From an uncultured Eisenbergiella sp. (GTDB lineage: Bacteria > Bacillota > Clostridia > Lachnospirales > Lachnospiraceae), in assembly GCA_947598825.1 (NCBI GenBank), contig CANQFM010000004.1, positions 1-64,000 of the forward strand: 64,000 bases of DNA. The letters run 5' to 3'. How positions within the stretch are numbered: position 1 is the stretch's first letter; each line of letters begins with the position of its first letter. The position numbers and the translations under genes were made by a program. The notes beneath the pieces were generated by a model. The model was given only the letters and a program-made list of their open reading frames with translations. It was not told where the DNA came from and made no database searches. Shown piece by piece: positions 32,128 to 40,657 of the stretch.

Positions 32128-35100
32128 TCAGGCCTCGATCTCCTTCGTGGCGCTCTTTTGCTCCCCGGCCCAGAACGACCGGTCGGAGGCATACCGCCCC
32201 AGCGCTCTTCCCTCTTCGTCTCCCGGACAGATCACATGCAGACCGGCTGCCAGCATGGCGGCCGGCTTTTTTTGACGGATCGCATGATACCCTTCCCGAT
32301 CCTGGATCCAGATGGGCCCTTCCTGCCCTCCGTAGGCGGACAGAACGCAAAATCGAACCGCCACGGCCCTGACCGACGTTAAAAACATCGCCCGCTGGGA
32401 CAGAGAGGTGTTTAAAAAGCTGCCCTTGGCGGCGAGCCTCCACCGGCTTTCCCCCGCCCGTCTATAGAAAATCTCATATTCCCGGACAAACCCGTCCCGC
32501 ATCCGGCTGCGCTGGGCCGGCACATAGAGCAGCCCGTTTATTTCCGTCTCTTCTTTCAACTCAAGATCAACACGGATCGGATAACTTTCCCCAGCGGCAT
32601 AAAAAGCGCGGTCAGGATTTGCAACGGCCAGACAGAAAGGTTCGCTATGCCGCGCCTGCAGGGCCTCCCCGCCCAGCGTGCCGCTCTCTGCCTCGACCCT
32701 TAGGCAGGTCACGCTCCTTGTGATCTGTTCCATGCGCCGGACAGGAAACAGCCTCGCTTCGATCTGTCCGAGGGCTGCACGCTGCGCCGGAGCAAACGAC
32801 GGGGAAGCTGCATAGGCCGTCAGGGCCTTCCGCAAGGCCCGGGCCGCGGGCCGTTTCCGATGGGAGCCTTCCAGATCGGCGGTGACCATCAACAGCCGCC
32901 CCTGTTCCACCTGCGCTTCCCAGATCAGGGACAGGGAAAGCCCCCGGTTCCAGTCATCGATGACCCGGACGATGGGATCGATCTGCGGCAGACGGTCCAT
33001 CCAAAAGCCCCTGGCCCCGGCCAGAATATCCTCCCACTGCCAGCCTCCGTCTGCCTCTGTCGGAAAACGGGAAAACAGAGGATGCTCCTTTTGGATCAAA
33101 AGCCCCAGGCTGCGCCCCCAGGCAGGCCCCATCTGGCCGTTCCAGAAGACGTTTCGCAGGCTGACCGGCGGGCAGTCGTAATCCAAATCGGACAAATGGG
33201 GCATATAGACGACCCTCTCGCCCCGCAAAAGCCGTTTCCTGGCCTCCGCCCAATCTCGGGTCAAAAGGGCCTCTTCCTCTGCCGTCGTCTCCTGCTCTTC
33301 ATAGACATAGACCGGCCACTGGTTGCAGCACAGTCCCCTGATCCGCGCCACAAAGCGCAGTGCGCCGACTGCGCTATCCTGCCCAAAGGAAAGTTCTGCG
33401 CTGCCTAAGGAAAGCTTCTGGCCGCATAAGACCCGGGGGACCGCGATGCTCCCCTGGGCCAGAGGTTTTGTATCCGTTCCTTCCCCGATCAGTTCCCATT
33501 CCAGCCTGGCGTCCCGGATCTCCTGCTGTCCGTAATGACAGATCTCCAGGGGGACTTGCACCCTGTCTTTTTTCCCATATACATAGGATCCAAACCGGGC
33601 CAGCAACACCGTAGGGCCGCAGAAGAGGCGAAATTCCTCCGGCGTAACGTAGCCCTTGTTGTCCCAGAAAGCGTCCAAGATCCCCACCAGTGCGCTGCCC
33701 TGCCCCAGATAGTCGTGCAGGTCCAACAGCTCAAAGCCCTCCAGCCCCTGCGTGCGGAAATTCGCTTCCAGATCTTCTTTATACAGCCGCACCTGATTGC
33801 GGCCGGAGGCATAGGCCAGTTCCCGGTTCAAAGAAAGCAGCCCGCTTTTCTCTGCCCTTTCGGAAAACAGCCTGTAATTTCCCGGCTGCAGATATCCCGT
33901 GAACTTTTCCATCACGCGAAAATCCGGATAGGACGTCCACTGTCCCAGTTCATGACAGATACAGGGCAGAACGGCCCCTTCCAAGGAAGGCGCATAATCC
34001 CTGCCCTGCCAGCCCTCCGGCCCCCGGATCCTTCCGCCAAGGTAGGGGCCGAAGCCAGAACGGTGGAAATACAGATAATCCACTCCCTCCACATCCTTCG
34101 GCGGTTCGCCGTAATGCCAGCCGCTCTGGGCCGTATAGACCCTGCGCCCCTCATATCCCAGCCTCCGGTCCGTCTCGCGGGCCAGCTTTACCCATTCCTT
34201 TAGGGGCTGCTCCCAGTCCCCGTCCGGCTCGTTGCCGGAGGAAAAAAGGACGAAAGAAGGATGGTGGCCGAACTGCGAAAGGATCCGCACCGTTTCCTCC
34301 TTCAAAACGTCCAGCATGGGGATCCCCGGTTCAAAATGGTTCCACATGCCGCATTCCGGCTGCAGATAAACGCCCGCTTCGTCCGCCGCCGCAAAGGCCG
34401 CTTCCGGAGGGCAGAAAGAATGGCAGCGGACAAAATTCAGCCCCCATTTTTTCAGGATCTCAAATTTTTCCTTCCAAAATTCCCGGTCGCAGGCGGGATA
34501 TCCGGTCAGCGGATACTCCCCTCCCATATGGGTGCCGCGGAAATACTCCGGCCTGCCGTCCACATAAAATTTTTTGTCCCTGACCTCTATCCGCCTCGGA
34601 TGGGCGTTGGCGTAAGCGCGGCGTTCTTCCTCCCTCGCCCGCCATTCCTGTGCGGTCATCAGGGCGATCTCCCCGGCCATCCCGTTCCAGGATGCGCCCA
34701 GGGCATCAGACACGCCATGGCCGTCGGGACGGTACGGATACTGCATGGAATTGTCCACGGCGACCGAAAGCCTGTGGACGCCTTCCGTCAACCTTCCCAG
34801 CCCGATCTTGTGGGCCGTACACAGGGAACAGTCCCCGCCCAGCAGTTCTCCATCCACCCACACTTTCGTCCGCCAGTGAACGGCCTCCAGATAAAGGAGC
34901 CACTCCTCCGCCGTCTCCGGTATCGCAAAAGCGCGCTCATAGACCGCCTCTCCCAGAAAATGCCTGGGCGGCTGGGCGCAGAAGGGAACCAGAAAAGCTT
35001 CTCCCGGCTCTCTTTTGTATTCCTCCCGTTCCCAGAAAAAGGGATCATGAAGGCTGCTCACCCAGGGCGTATCCCGGTCGATGGGATTCCCGTATCCCTG

Positions 35101-35196
35101 GGCCTGCAGGATGCCCGGCAGGCAGATCCTGCCTTCCTGCACGCCGTTTTTCGTTTCCAGCCTGATATGCCATTCTCCAGACAGATCCAGATACAT
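32128..35196 (-). CDS. Glycoside hydrolase family 2 protein (1022 aa)
   Basis: A large GH2 enzyme with an N-terminal jelly roll (about 1-180), a short linker, a TIM barrel with acid/base Glu323 in FSSGNEPDG and probable nucleophile Glu416 in CICHELGQW, and about 500 further residues including a discoidin-like sandwich near the end. The direct jump from jelly roll to barrel, without the usual Ig domain, is unusual. It is last in the operon GH5, cysteine-motif protein, sialate-esterase-like, GH2, with 15 bases to the gene before. No signal peptide. Substrate unknown. Confidence 0.88.
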   Translation of the reverse strand: MYLDLSGEWHIRLETKNGVQEGRICLPGILQAQGYGNPIDRDTPWVSSLHDPFFWEREEYKREPGEAFLVPFCAQPPRHFLGEAVYERAFAIPETAEEWLLYLEAVHWRTKVWVDGELLGGDCSLCTAHKIGLGRLTEGVHRLSVAVDNSMQYPYRPDGHGVSDALGASWNGMAGEIALMTAQEWRAREEERRAYANAHPRRIEVRDKKFYVDGRPEYFRGTHMGGEYPLTGYPACDREFWKEKFEILKKWGLNFVRCHSFCPPEAAFAAADEAGVYLQPECGMWNHFEPGIPMLDVLKEETVRILSQFGHHPSFVLFSSGNEPDGDWEQPLKEWVKLARETDRRLGYEGRRVYTAQSGWHYGEPPKDVEGVDYLYFHRSGFGPYLGGRIRGPEGWQGRDYAPSLEGAVLPCICHELGQWTSYPDFRVMEKFTGYLQPGNYRLFSERAEKSGLLSLNRELAYASGRNQVRLYKEDLEANFRTQGLEGFELLDLHDYLGQGSALVGILDAFWDNKGYVTPEEFRLFCGPTVLLARFGSYVYGKKDRVQVPLEICHYGQQEIRDARLEWELIGEGTDTKPLAQGSIAVPRVLCGQKLSLGSAELSFGQDSAVGALRFVARIRGLCCNQWPVYVYEEQETTAEEEALLTRDWAEARKRLLRGERVVYMPHLSDLDYDCPPVSLRNVFWNGQMGPAWGRSLGLLIQKEHPLFSRFPTEADGGWQWEDILAGARGFWMDRLPQIDPIVRVIDDWNRGLSLSLIWEAQVEQGRLLMVTADLEGSHRKRPAARALRKALTAYAASPSFAPAQRAALGQIEARLFPVRRMEQITRSVTCLRVEAESGTLGGEALQARHSEPFCLAVANPDRAFYAAGESYPIRVDLELKEETEINGLLYVPAQRSRMRDGFVREYEIFYRRAGESRWRLAAKGSFLNTSLSQRAMFLTSVRAVAVRFCVLSAYGGQEGPIWIQDREGYHAIRQKKPAAMLAAGLHVICPGDEEGRALGRYASDRSFWAGEQKSATKEIEA

Positions 35197-35211
35197 AAGT
35201 TCCCTTCCTTT

Positions 35212-37197
35212 TTATACAAGCGGCAGCGCTTTATTCTCCCATCCTAATCCCCATTTCGGAGCGTTTACGCGACGGGGCGAAAGCTCCAGCAAAAACGGGC
35301 TCATGGGCAGGTTGGCCCCATTGTAGACGAGAGCGCCCCGGTTCGTATTCCCATACGCATACCGCAGGGCGAAGGCCCCATCCTTTGGCGCTTCTGCCGT
35401 CAGCAGGATGTCCCGGCCGTCGATCGACGCCTGCATAGGATACAGCCTGCCGTCTCGGCCTTCCAGTACAAAGTCCAGAAGCCGGTCCGACTTGACGCTG
35501 GCGGCATACAGGCCGTCGCTGTGGGCAAGCCGCAGCCTCAGGCAGATCTCCCCCTCCCGGGCCGGCTGTGCCTCCACGGCTGCCGGCTCCGGCCCGCTGC
35601 ATTCCACGGGCTGATGAAAAACCTTCTGAAGCGCCAGCAGCGCCAGCCTGCGCCCGACATCCTTTTTGTTATGCGGGTGCAGATCGTTATCTTCTCCCAG
35701 GTCGATGGCAACTGCCATGCCCGTCCCCGGGATCCGCAGGCTTCGCCGCTGCACCTCCCGCAGTTGGGGCCATCCGCTGGCGGTTCCGTCGCTTTCGTTA
35801 CCTGCCAGATCGATGGTGAAATTGGGAAGCTGTACGAAATAAAACGGAAGCTCCTCCTGCCAGCAGCGCCGGTATCCCTCCACCATCCGCCGGGTCAGAT
35901 CCAGATAAGTTCCCGGCTCTCCGGCGTTGGATTCCCCCTGATACCAGAGGATGCCCTGGATCACATACGAATGACAGGGAGCCGTCATCCCGTTATACAG
36001 TCCGGTAGGCTTCCAATTCACAAAATCCGTCCCCGGCGCCGGAGGACAGACGGCCCCTGTCCGGTACAGCCAGCCGCCGCTTAAGTCGATCTCATGGGAG
36101 GCATCCCAGAGGGCATATCTTTTTTCCGGCGTAAACCTGCCGTTGCCCCGCTCGCAGATCACCCGGATCACCAGCGTGTTGCGGCCTTCCCGCAAAAGCC
36201 CCTCCGGCACCCGGTATTTGCGGGGCGGATACTGATAGTCCGTATGCCCTACCCGCACGCCGTTTATGTAGGCGGTATCGCTGTCCACGATCGTCCCCAG
36301 CCACAGATGGGCTTCTTTGCGGGCCATATCGGCGGGCACATCGAAGGTTTTACAAAACCAGAGGCTGCCGATAAAGGCGCCCGGAGCCGAATCGGCAAAA
36401 AAAGCGGGCAGACAGATCGGTTCCCAGAGGGAACGGTCCGTCTCTTCCTTTTCCCAACCCTCGGCCAGCCCTCTGTCCCGGCTGTCCAGCTCCCTGTGCC
36501 ATGACACGGCCTGCCTCATATTCTGCGCAAGCACCCCGGACACGAAATCGGGATCCGCGTACCGGTCCGCCAGCGCCAGCTTGTCTTCATAGCCTTCCAA
36601 CATCCTGCGGCTCATCCAGGACTCGATCAAAGAACCCCCCAGGCTGGCATCGATAAAGCCCACCGGGATCTGCGTCCTGTCGAACATCTCTTTGGCAAAA
36701 AAATAGGCGGTGGCGGAAAAGCGCAGGATCGTATCCGGCGCGGCCGCCTTCCACTCGCCGCTGTCCAGTTCCTCTGCAGGCCCTTTAAAATCTGCCTTTT
36801 CCGTGATCTTAAACGTCCTGATCCGAGGATTTTCACAGTCCGCGACTTCTTTGGGATAGCGGTCGCGCACCCGCTCCATGGGCAGTTCCATATTGGACTG
36901 TCCGGAACAGAACCACACTGTCCCCACAAGGATATCCGAAAGGCAGACCCGCTCTCCTGCGTCGTCCCAAACTTCCAGAAAATAAGGCCCGCCGGGATCG
37001 CAGGCGGGCAGCCAGACCTGCCAGCGGCCGTCCTCTCCGGACAAAGCGCTGTATTCTTTCTCTAAAAACCGTACCGTGACCGTCCTGTCCGGGCTGTCCC
37101 ATCCCCATATCCGGATCCGTTTTTGGCACTGTAACACCGCGCCGTCGCTCAACAGCCTGGGTAATTTCAAATTCTGCATCTCCATCTTTTCCTCCAT
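35212..37197 (-). CDS. Sialate O-acetylesterase-like SGNH hydrolase
   Basis: A 661-residue protein of the SASA (PF03629-type) esterase family, which removes acetyl groups from sugars; in plant-glycan loci such proteins act on xylan or other hemicellulose. Motifs: CSGQSNMELPM with Ser101, ILWYQGESNAG, and DLHPHNKKDVG giving the Asp/His pair. A GH2-like jelly-roll insert lies between (about 210-370). No signal peptide. An ATG four codons in (37185) has GGAGG 6 bases upstream and is an equally good start. It follows the cysteine-motif protein gene by 67 bases. Confidence 0.88.
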   Translation of the reverse strand: MEEKMEMQNLKLPRLLSDGAVLQCQKRIRIWGWDSPDRTVTVRFLEKEYSALSGEDGRWQVWLPACDPGGPYFLEVWDDAGERVCLSDILVGTVWFCSGQSNMELPMERVRDRYPKEVADCENPRIRTFKITEKADFKGPAEELDSGEWKAAAPDTILRFSATAYFFAKEMFDRTQIPVGFIDASLGGSLIESWMSRRMLEGYEDKLALADRYADPDFVSGVLAQNMRQAVSWHRELDSRDRGLAEGWEKEETDRSLWEPICLPAFFADSAPGAFIGSLWFCKTFDVPADMARKEAHLWLGTIVDSDTAYINGVRVGHTDYQYPPRKYRVPEGLLREGRNTLVIRVICERGNGRFTPEKRYALWDASHEIDLSGGWLYRTGAVCPPAPGTDFVNWKPTGLYNGMTAPCHSYVIQGILWYQGESNAGEPGTYLDLTRRMVEGYRRCWQEELPFYFVQLPNFTIDLAGNESDGTASGWPQLREVQRRSLRIPGTGMAVAIDLGEDNDLHPHNKKDVGRRLALLALQKVFHQPVECSGPEPAAVEAQPAREGEICLRLRLAHSDGLYAASVKSDRLLDFVLEGRDGRLYPMQASIDGRDILLTAEAPKDGAFALRYAYGNTNRGALVYNGANLPMSPFLLELSPRRVNAPKWGLGWENKALPLV

Positions 37198-37264
37198 GCC
37201 GCCTTTCCCTCCCGTTTTCCGCCGCCTGGCGGTCCAAAAGCAGCGCTCTCAGAAAGGACCCGCG

Positions 37265-38215
37265 TCAGATCCACGGGCTCTTCCTTGGCTTATTTACCTG
37301 GATGACCCGGCTCCTCTCCAGGCTGAGGGTCAGCATCAGGCGTCCCTCATCCCGCCGCTCCGGCTTCATCATATAATGCGCATATCGGTCGATCAGGCTG
37401 AACAGATTGGCCGTCCTGCCTTCGATCATAAAATTCTCAAAGCCCATGGGCACATATTTCTCCCAGATATCATCGGGCGATACGAAGGTCGGGTAATCCC
37501 GGATCGTATAAAGGGAATTGCGGCCCTTATATTCGCAGTGCCAGTCGGGCACCGGCGCTTGTTTATCCGGCGACATCCCGCGGTTTTTCAGCACGACGTA
37601 CTGTTGTCTTGCCACCTGTTTATTGTGTTCTTCCCTTCTGGGACAGTTGGGCACGCAACAGGAGTTCACCAGGACCGCGCATTTTTCCCTGTGTCCGATC
37701 TGACCCAACAGGTCAAAACGGTTGTTCAGATTGTAGTCCAGTACCGCCAGGCCGTAATCCTGTTCCAGCTCCCGGTTGAGCGCGTCGATATCCTGTATTT
37801 GCTTATCGCCGGAACTGCCGATCTGAAAGCCGGGGTATTTTTCCCGGATATAGGCTTCCAACAGGGGGGAAACCACCAGCGCTCCGTTTTGTCCGTTATC
37901 CGCCGCCATCATGCAGAAATTGCAGTAGGGGTCATTCAGATCTGCCGGCGTGATCATCGGATTGGTGAAGGTATAGCAGATCCCGATCCCCTGGCTGTTG
38001 ATGGACTCGACCACATGGCGGATATACCCGGCGTCACACTGATCGCCGTTGGAAAAACGGCCGCCGTTCCAGCGGGATGTGGGAAATTCGCCGTAAAAGG
38101 ACGCGATCTCCACCTCCGGCCTGAAAAATTCCGGGAAGCTGCGCAGCATATTCGCCACGAGCATATTCAGCGGATAGGTATACCTTAATCCCGGAAGATG
38201 AAATCTGACTTTCAT
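37265..38215 (-). CDS. Cysteine-motif protein of unknown function, paralogue A
   Basis: A 316-residue cytoplasmic protein without a recognised function. It aligns almost without gaps to the proteins at 44437-45387 and, more loosely, 43506-44411. Shared blocks are HLPGLR..YPLNM, FPTSRWNGGR, DPYCNFCM, VLDYN.N..FDLL, VLVN..C.PNCPRR and VSPDDIWEKYVPMGF. Cys98, Cys187, Cys191 and Cys227 are kept in all three and could hold an iron-sulfur cluster. Alternating strand/helix patterns and the late Cys-rich block recall U32-type (UbiU/UbiV-like) TIM barrels; that link is inference. Its ATG overlaps the GH5 stop (ATGA, 38212-38215) with AGGAGG ahead, so it is translationally coupled to the glucanase. Confidence 0.8.
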   Translation of the reverse strand: MKVRFHLPGLRYTYPLNMLVANMLRSFPEFFRPEVEIASFYGEFPTSRWNGGRFSNGDQCDAGYIRHVVESINSQGIGICYTFTNPMITPADLNDPYCNFCMMAADNGQNGALVVSPLLEAYIREKYPGFQIGSSGDKQIQDIDALNRELEQDYGLAVLDYNLNNRFDLLGQIGHREKCAVLVNSCCVPNCPRREEHNKQVARQQYVVLKNRGMSPDKQAPVPDWHCEYKGRNSLYTIRDYPTFVSPDDIWEKYVPMGFENFMIEGRTANLFSLIDRYAHYMMKPERRDEGRLMLTLSLERSRVIQVNKPRKSPWI

Positions 38216-39573
38216 AACGCCTCCTGTATCAGCGCGTCCGCGATCCTCTGGGAAAACCAGGTCAGCCCTCTCCGGTCGAAAATGGCGAATTTTTCCCCGG
38301 ACGAATCATAAATGCCGTTGTCCCACCAGATGCAGGGGATCCCATGCTGGTTGGCAATCTGCATATAATCCGCCAGCCATGCCACCACCTGGTCCGTATT
38401 ATCTTTCTTCTCCCCGTTTTCGTCCGTATAGGTCTTATGCACTGCACCAAACTCCGTGACGATCACGGGAACGCCCTTTGCAATGAGATTTCTGTCCACC
38501 AGATCCATGGCGGAGGCGATATCTTTTTTCAGCGTCCCGTCCCACTCAACGATGCTTTGGCCATCCGGCTCATAAGTGAAAAAGTACGGCGTATACAGAT
38601 GCACCGAAACGGCGATATTTTCATCATCGGCGGGGATCGCAAGCTGCGTGATGGATTCATAGGTGGCGGAATTTCCGTAAGGGCAGATGATCAGGCAGCG
38701 GGAAGCGTTATTGCCGCCGCACTCCCGCACGGTCTGCACAAACGCCGCATTTAAAACGTTGACCGCCTCCCGGCCCTCCGCCGTGCCGCCGCTCCATTCC
38801 TCGGCGGAGCCTTTGATCCTGGGTTCGTTCATCCCCTCAAACAGCAGCTTCTCCCCGTAATCGGCAAAGCGCAGGGCGATCTGCTTCCAGATGGCGCAAA
38901 GCTCCTGTTTTACCTCATCAAGCCCCTCCGTCTGGGGTTTCAGCCAATAGTCCGGCTCGTGGTGGGTGTCCAGGATCACATACATGCCCTCGCTGTAGGC
39001 GTAATCCACCACCTCGGCCACCCGGTCAAGCCAGGCCGGATCGATCTGATAGTCCGGCGCGCCGCCCAAATGGTCGTTCCAGGTGACCGGGATCCGAAGG
39101 GTATTAAAGCCCTGGAGGCGCACCGCGTCGATCATTTCTTTCGTCGTTTCGGGATTCCCCCAGTAAGTCTCCTCCTTCGCAGGGTCAGAAGCCCCGTGGG
39201 CGTCGAAAGTATTGCCCAGGTTCCATCCCACGTTCATATCGGCCAAAATTTCCGCCGCGTTCTTTTTCTGCATTTTCTCGCTCTGCCCGGCCTCTGCATC
39301 CTCTTTGGACGCCGCAGCCTCCGTTTCCACCGCCGATATTTCTTCCGCCTCTGTCGCAGTTTTAGCCGCCGTCTCCATCGCCTCCGTTTCCATCGACACC
39401 TTCTCCTCAACCGGCGTTTCTGCCGCTTCCGTTTCCGACGCCGCGCTTTCCTCTGCAGCGGTTTTTGGCGCTTCCTTTGTCTGTTCCTGGGACACACTAC
39501 CCGATGCAGCGCAGGCCGTCAGAAAAAAGGCGGCCGTCAGGGCGAAAACGCCCGCCAGCAAATTCTTTTTCAT
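38212..39573 (-). CDS. GH5 endoglucanase-type lipoprotein
   Basis: A 453-residue surface enzyme. The lipobox is LTAC with Cys21, followed by an extended acidic Ala/Glu/Thr linker (about 22-105) and a GH5 barrel: NVGWNLGNTFDAHG, acid/base Glu250 in EGMNEPR and nucleophile Glu374 in IVTEFGAVH. The family cuts beta-1,4 links of cellulose, xyloglucan or mannan; the N-terminal barrel motif suits an endoglucanase of the GH5_4/GH5_2 kind, subfamily not assignable by eye. It is the first gene of its operon and is divergent from the AraC gene. Anchored outside the membrane, it would supply oligomers to the importers. Confidence 0.93.
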   Translation of the reverse strand: MKKNLLAGVFALTAAFFLTACAASGSVSQEQTKEAPKTAAEESAASETEAAETPVEEKVSMETEAMETAAKTATEAEEISAVETEAAASKEDAEAGQSEKMQKKNAAEILADMNVGWNLGNTFDAHGASDPAKEETYWGNPETTKEMIDAVRLQGFNTLRIPVTWNDHLGGAPDYQIDPAWLDRVAEVVDYAYSEGMYVILDTHHEPDYWLKPQTEGLDEVKQELCAIWKQIALRFADYGEKLLFEGMNEPRIKGSAEEWSGGTAEGREAVNVLNAAFVQTVRECGGNNASRCLIICPYGNSATYESITQLAIPADDENIAVSVHLYTPYFFTYEPDGQSIVEWDGTLKKDIASAMDLVDRNLIAKGVPVIVTEFGAVHKTYTDENGEKKDNTDQVVAWLADYMQIANQHGIPCIWWDNGIYDSSGEKFAIFDRRGLTWFSQRIADALIQEAL

Positions 39574-39640
39574 CGTGAAAACCTCTCATTCCTTCCTTTT
39601 CTTTTTTCGTTCCTGGCAAATATTTGTTAAGAACGCGCAA

Positions 39641-39669
39641 TTTACTTTTTTGATCAATAATGATACAAT
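39641..39669 (+). promoter_or_regulatory. Promoter of the AraC regulator gene
   Basis: TTTACT (39641-39646), 17 bases, TACAAT (39664-39669). It lies in the 118-base divergent gap with the GH5 operon; I could not pick a confident promoter for GH5 itself, which would fit activator dependence. Confidence 0.6.
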
Positions 39670-39691
39670 AAAAAACGAGGAGGTGGGACAC

Positions 39692-40657
39692 ATGGCAAAG
39701 ACGAACGCTGATTTCTACAGCCGCAACAGCGACTATTCTGGTACCCGCAGGATCCAGGCGGACATACAGGAACTGGTAGAATACCGTCCGAACACTTCCG
39801 TCCGCATCTGGTACAACGAACAGCGCGACGGTTTCGCCAACCACTGGCACAGGGCCATCGAGATCATCCTCCCCATGGAAAACTGGTACGACGTGACCGT
39901 AGGGACCGATTCCTACCATCTGCAGCCCGGAGACATCCTGTTCATTCCCTCCCGTGCGCTTCACACCCTCAGCGCCCCCGAAAGCGGGGTCCGCTTCATC
40001 TTCCTGCTGGATACCGCCCCTCTGGAAGCCATGCGCTGCTTCCCGCAGATCGAACCCCTGCTGGCTTCCACGCTCTATCTGACCCACAGCTCAAACCCCG
40101 CCCTTTATGATGAAGTTTACCATATCCTGCTGCAGATGCGCAACGAATACTTTGGTACGAACGAATATTCCGATCTTTCCGTCTATTCCCTCTTTCTGAA
40201 CCTGATCGCGCTGCTTGGCAACTACCGGCTCAACAGCCTGCAGCTCTTTTCCTCCGGGCGCGTATCGCGCCAGAAAGAGTATATCGATAAGTTCAACCGG
40301 ATCCTGGAATACATCGACGCCCACTACATGGACGATCTTTGCCTGGACGATATGGCCGCTTCCGCGGGCTTTTCCAAATTTCATTTTTCCAGGCTGTTCA
40401 AACAGTATACCGGCTTTACCTTCGCCGCCTATGTCTGCCACAGCAAGATCCGGATCGCGGAGGAACTGCTGAGCCGGCCCGATCTGTCCATCACCCAGAT
40501 CGCCATGCAGTCCGGCTTTTCCAGCCTTTCCACCTTTAACCGGGTATTCCGCCAGCAGAAAAACTGCTCGCCCTCCGAATACCGCAGCAAGAACAGGGCC
40601 TTCCAGCATCTGGACGATCATTCCCCGGAAAATACAAAAAACGCGGGCTTGGGCTGA
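39692..40657 (+). CDS. AraC family transcriptional regulator
   Basis: A 321-residue AraC/XylS regulator: an N-terminal cupin-type sensor (NHWHRAIEIILPMENWYDV, LQPGDILFIPSRALHTL) and a C-terminal double helix-turn-helix (about 215-315, LDDMAASAGFSKFHFSRLFK and ITQIAMQSGFSSLSTFNRVF). It probably senses a sugar and activates the divergent GH5 operon and perhaps the xylan operon beside it. GAGGAGG before the ATG at 39692 fixes the start; the 481-codon frame upstream is antisense to the GH5 linker. Its 3' end overlaps the convergent GH10 gene by 40 bases. Confidence 0.93.
   Translation: MAKTNADFYSRNSDYSGTRRIQADIQELVEYRPNTSVRIWYNEQRDGFANHWHRAIEIILPMENWYDVTVGTDSYHLQPGDILFIPSRALHTLSAPESGVRFIFLLDTAPLEAMRCFPQIEPLLASTLYLTHSSNPALYDEVYHILLQMRNEYFGTNEYSDLSVYSLFLNLIALLGNYRLNSLQLFSSGRVSRQKEYIDKFNRILEYIDAHYMDDLCLDDMAASAGFSKFHFSRLFKQYTGFTFAAYVCHSKIRIAEELLSRPDLSITQIAMQSGFSSLSTFNRVFRQQKNCSPSEYRSKNRAFQHLDDHSPENTKNAGLG

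Noticed and set aside
39234-39497. An 87-residue Arg/Lys-rich frame resembling a basic nucleic-acid-binding protein
   Set aside because: It is an alternative reading of the Glu/Ala/Thr linker of the GH5 lipoprotein on the same strand; the composition is an artefact.
39212-39691. A long N-terminal extension of the AraC regulator
   Set aside because: It reads antisense through the GH5 linker; promoter and GAGGAGG place the start at 39692.
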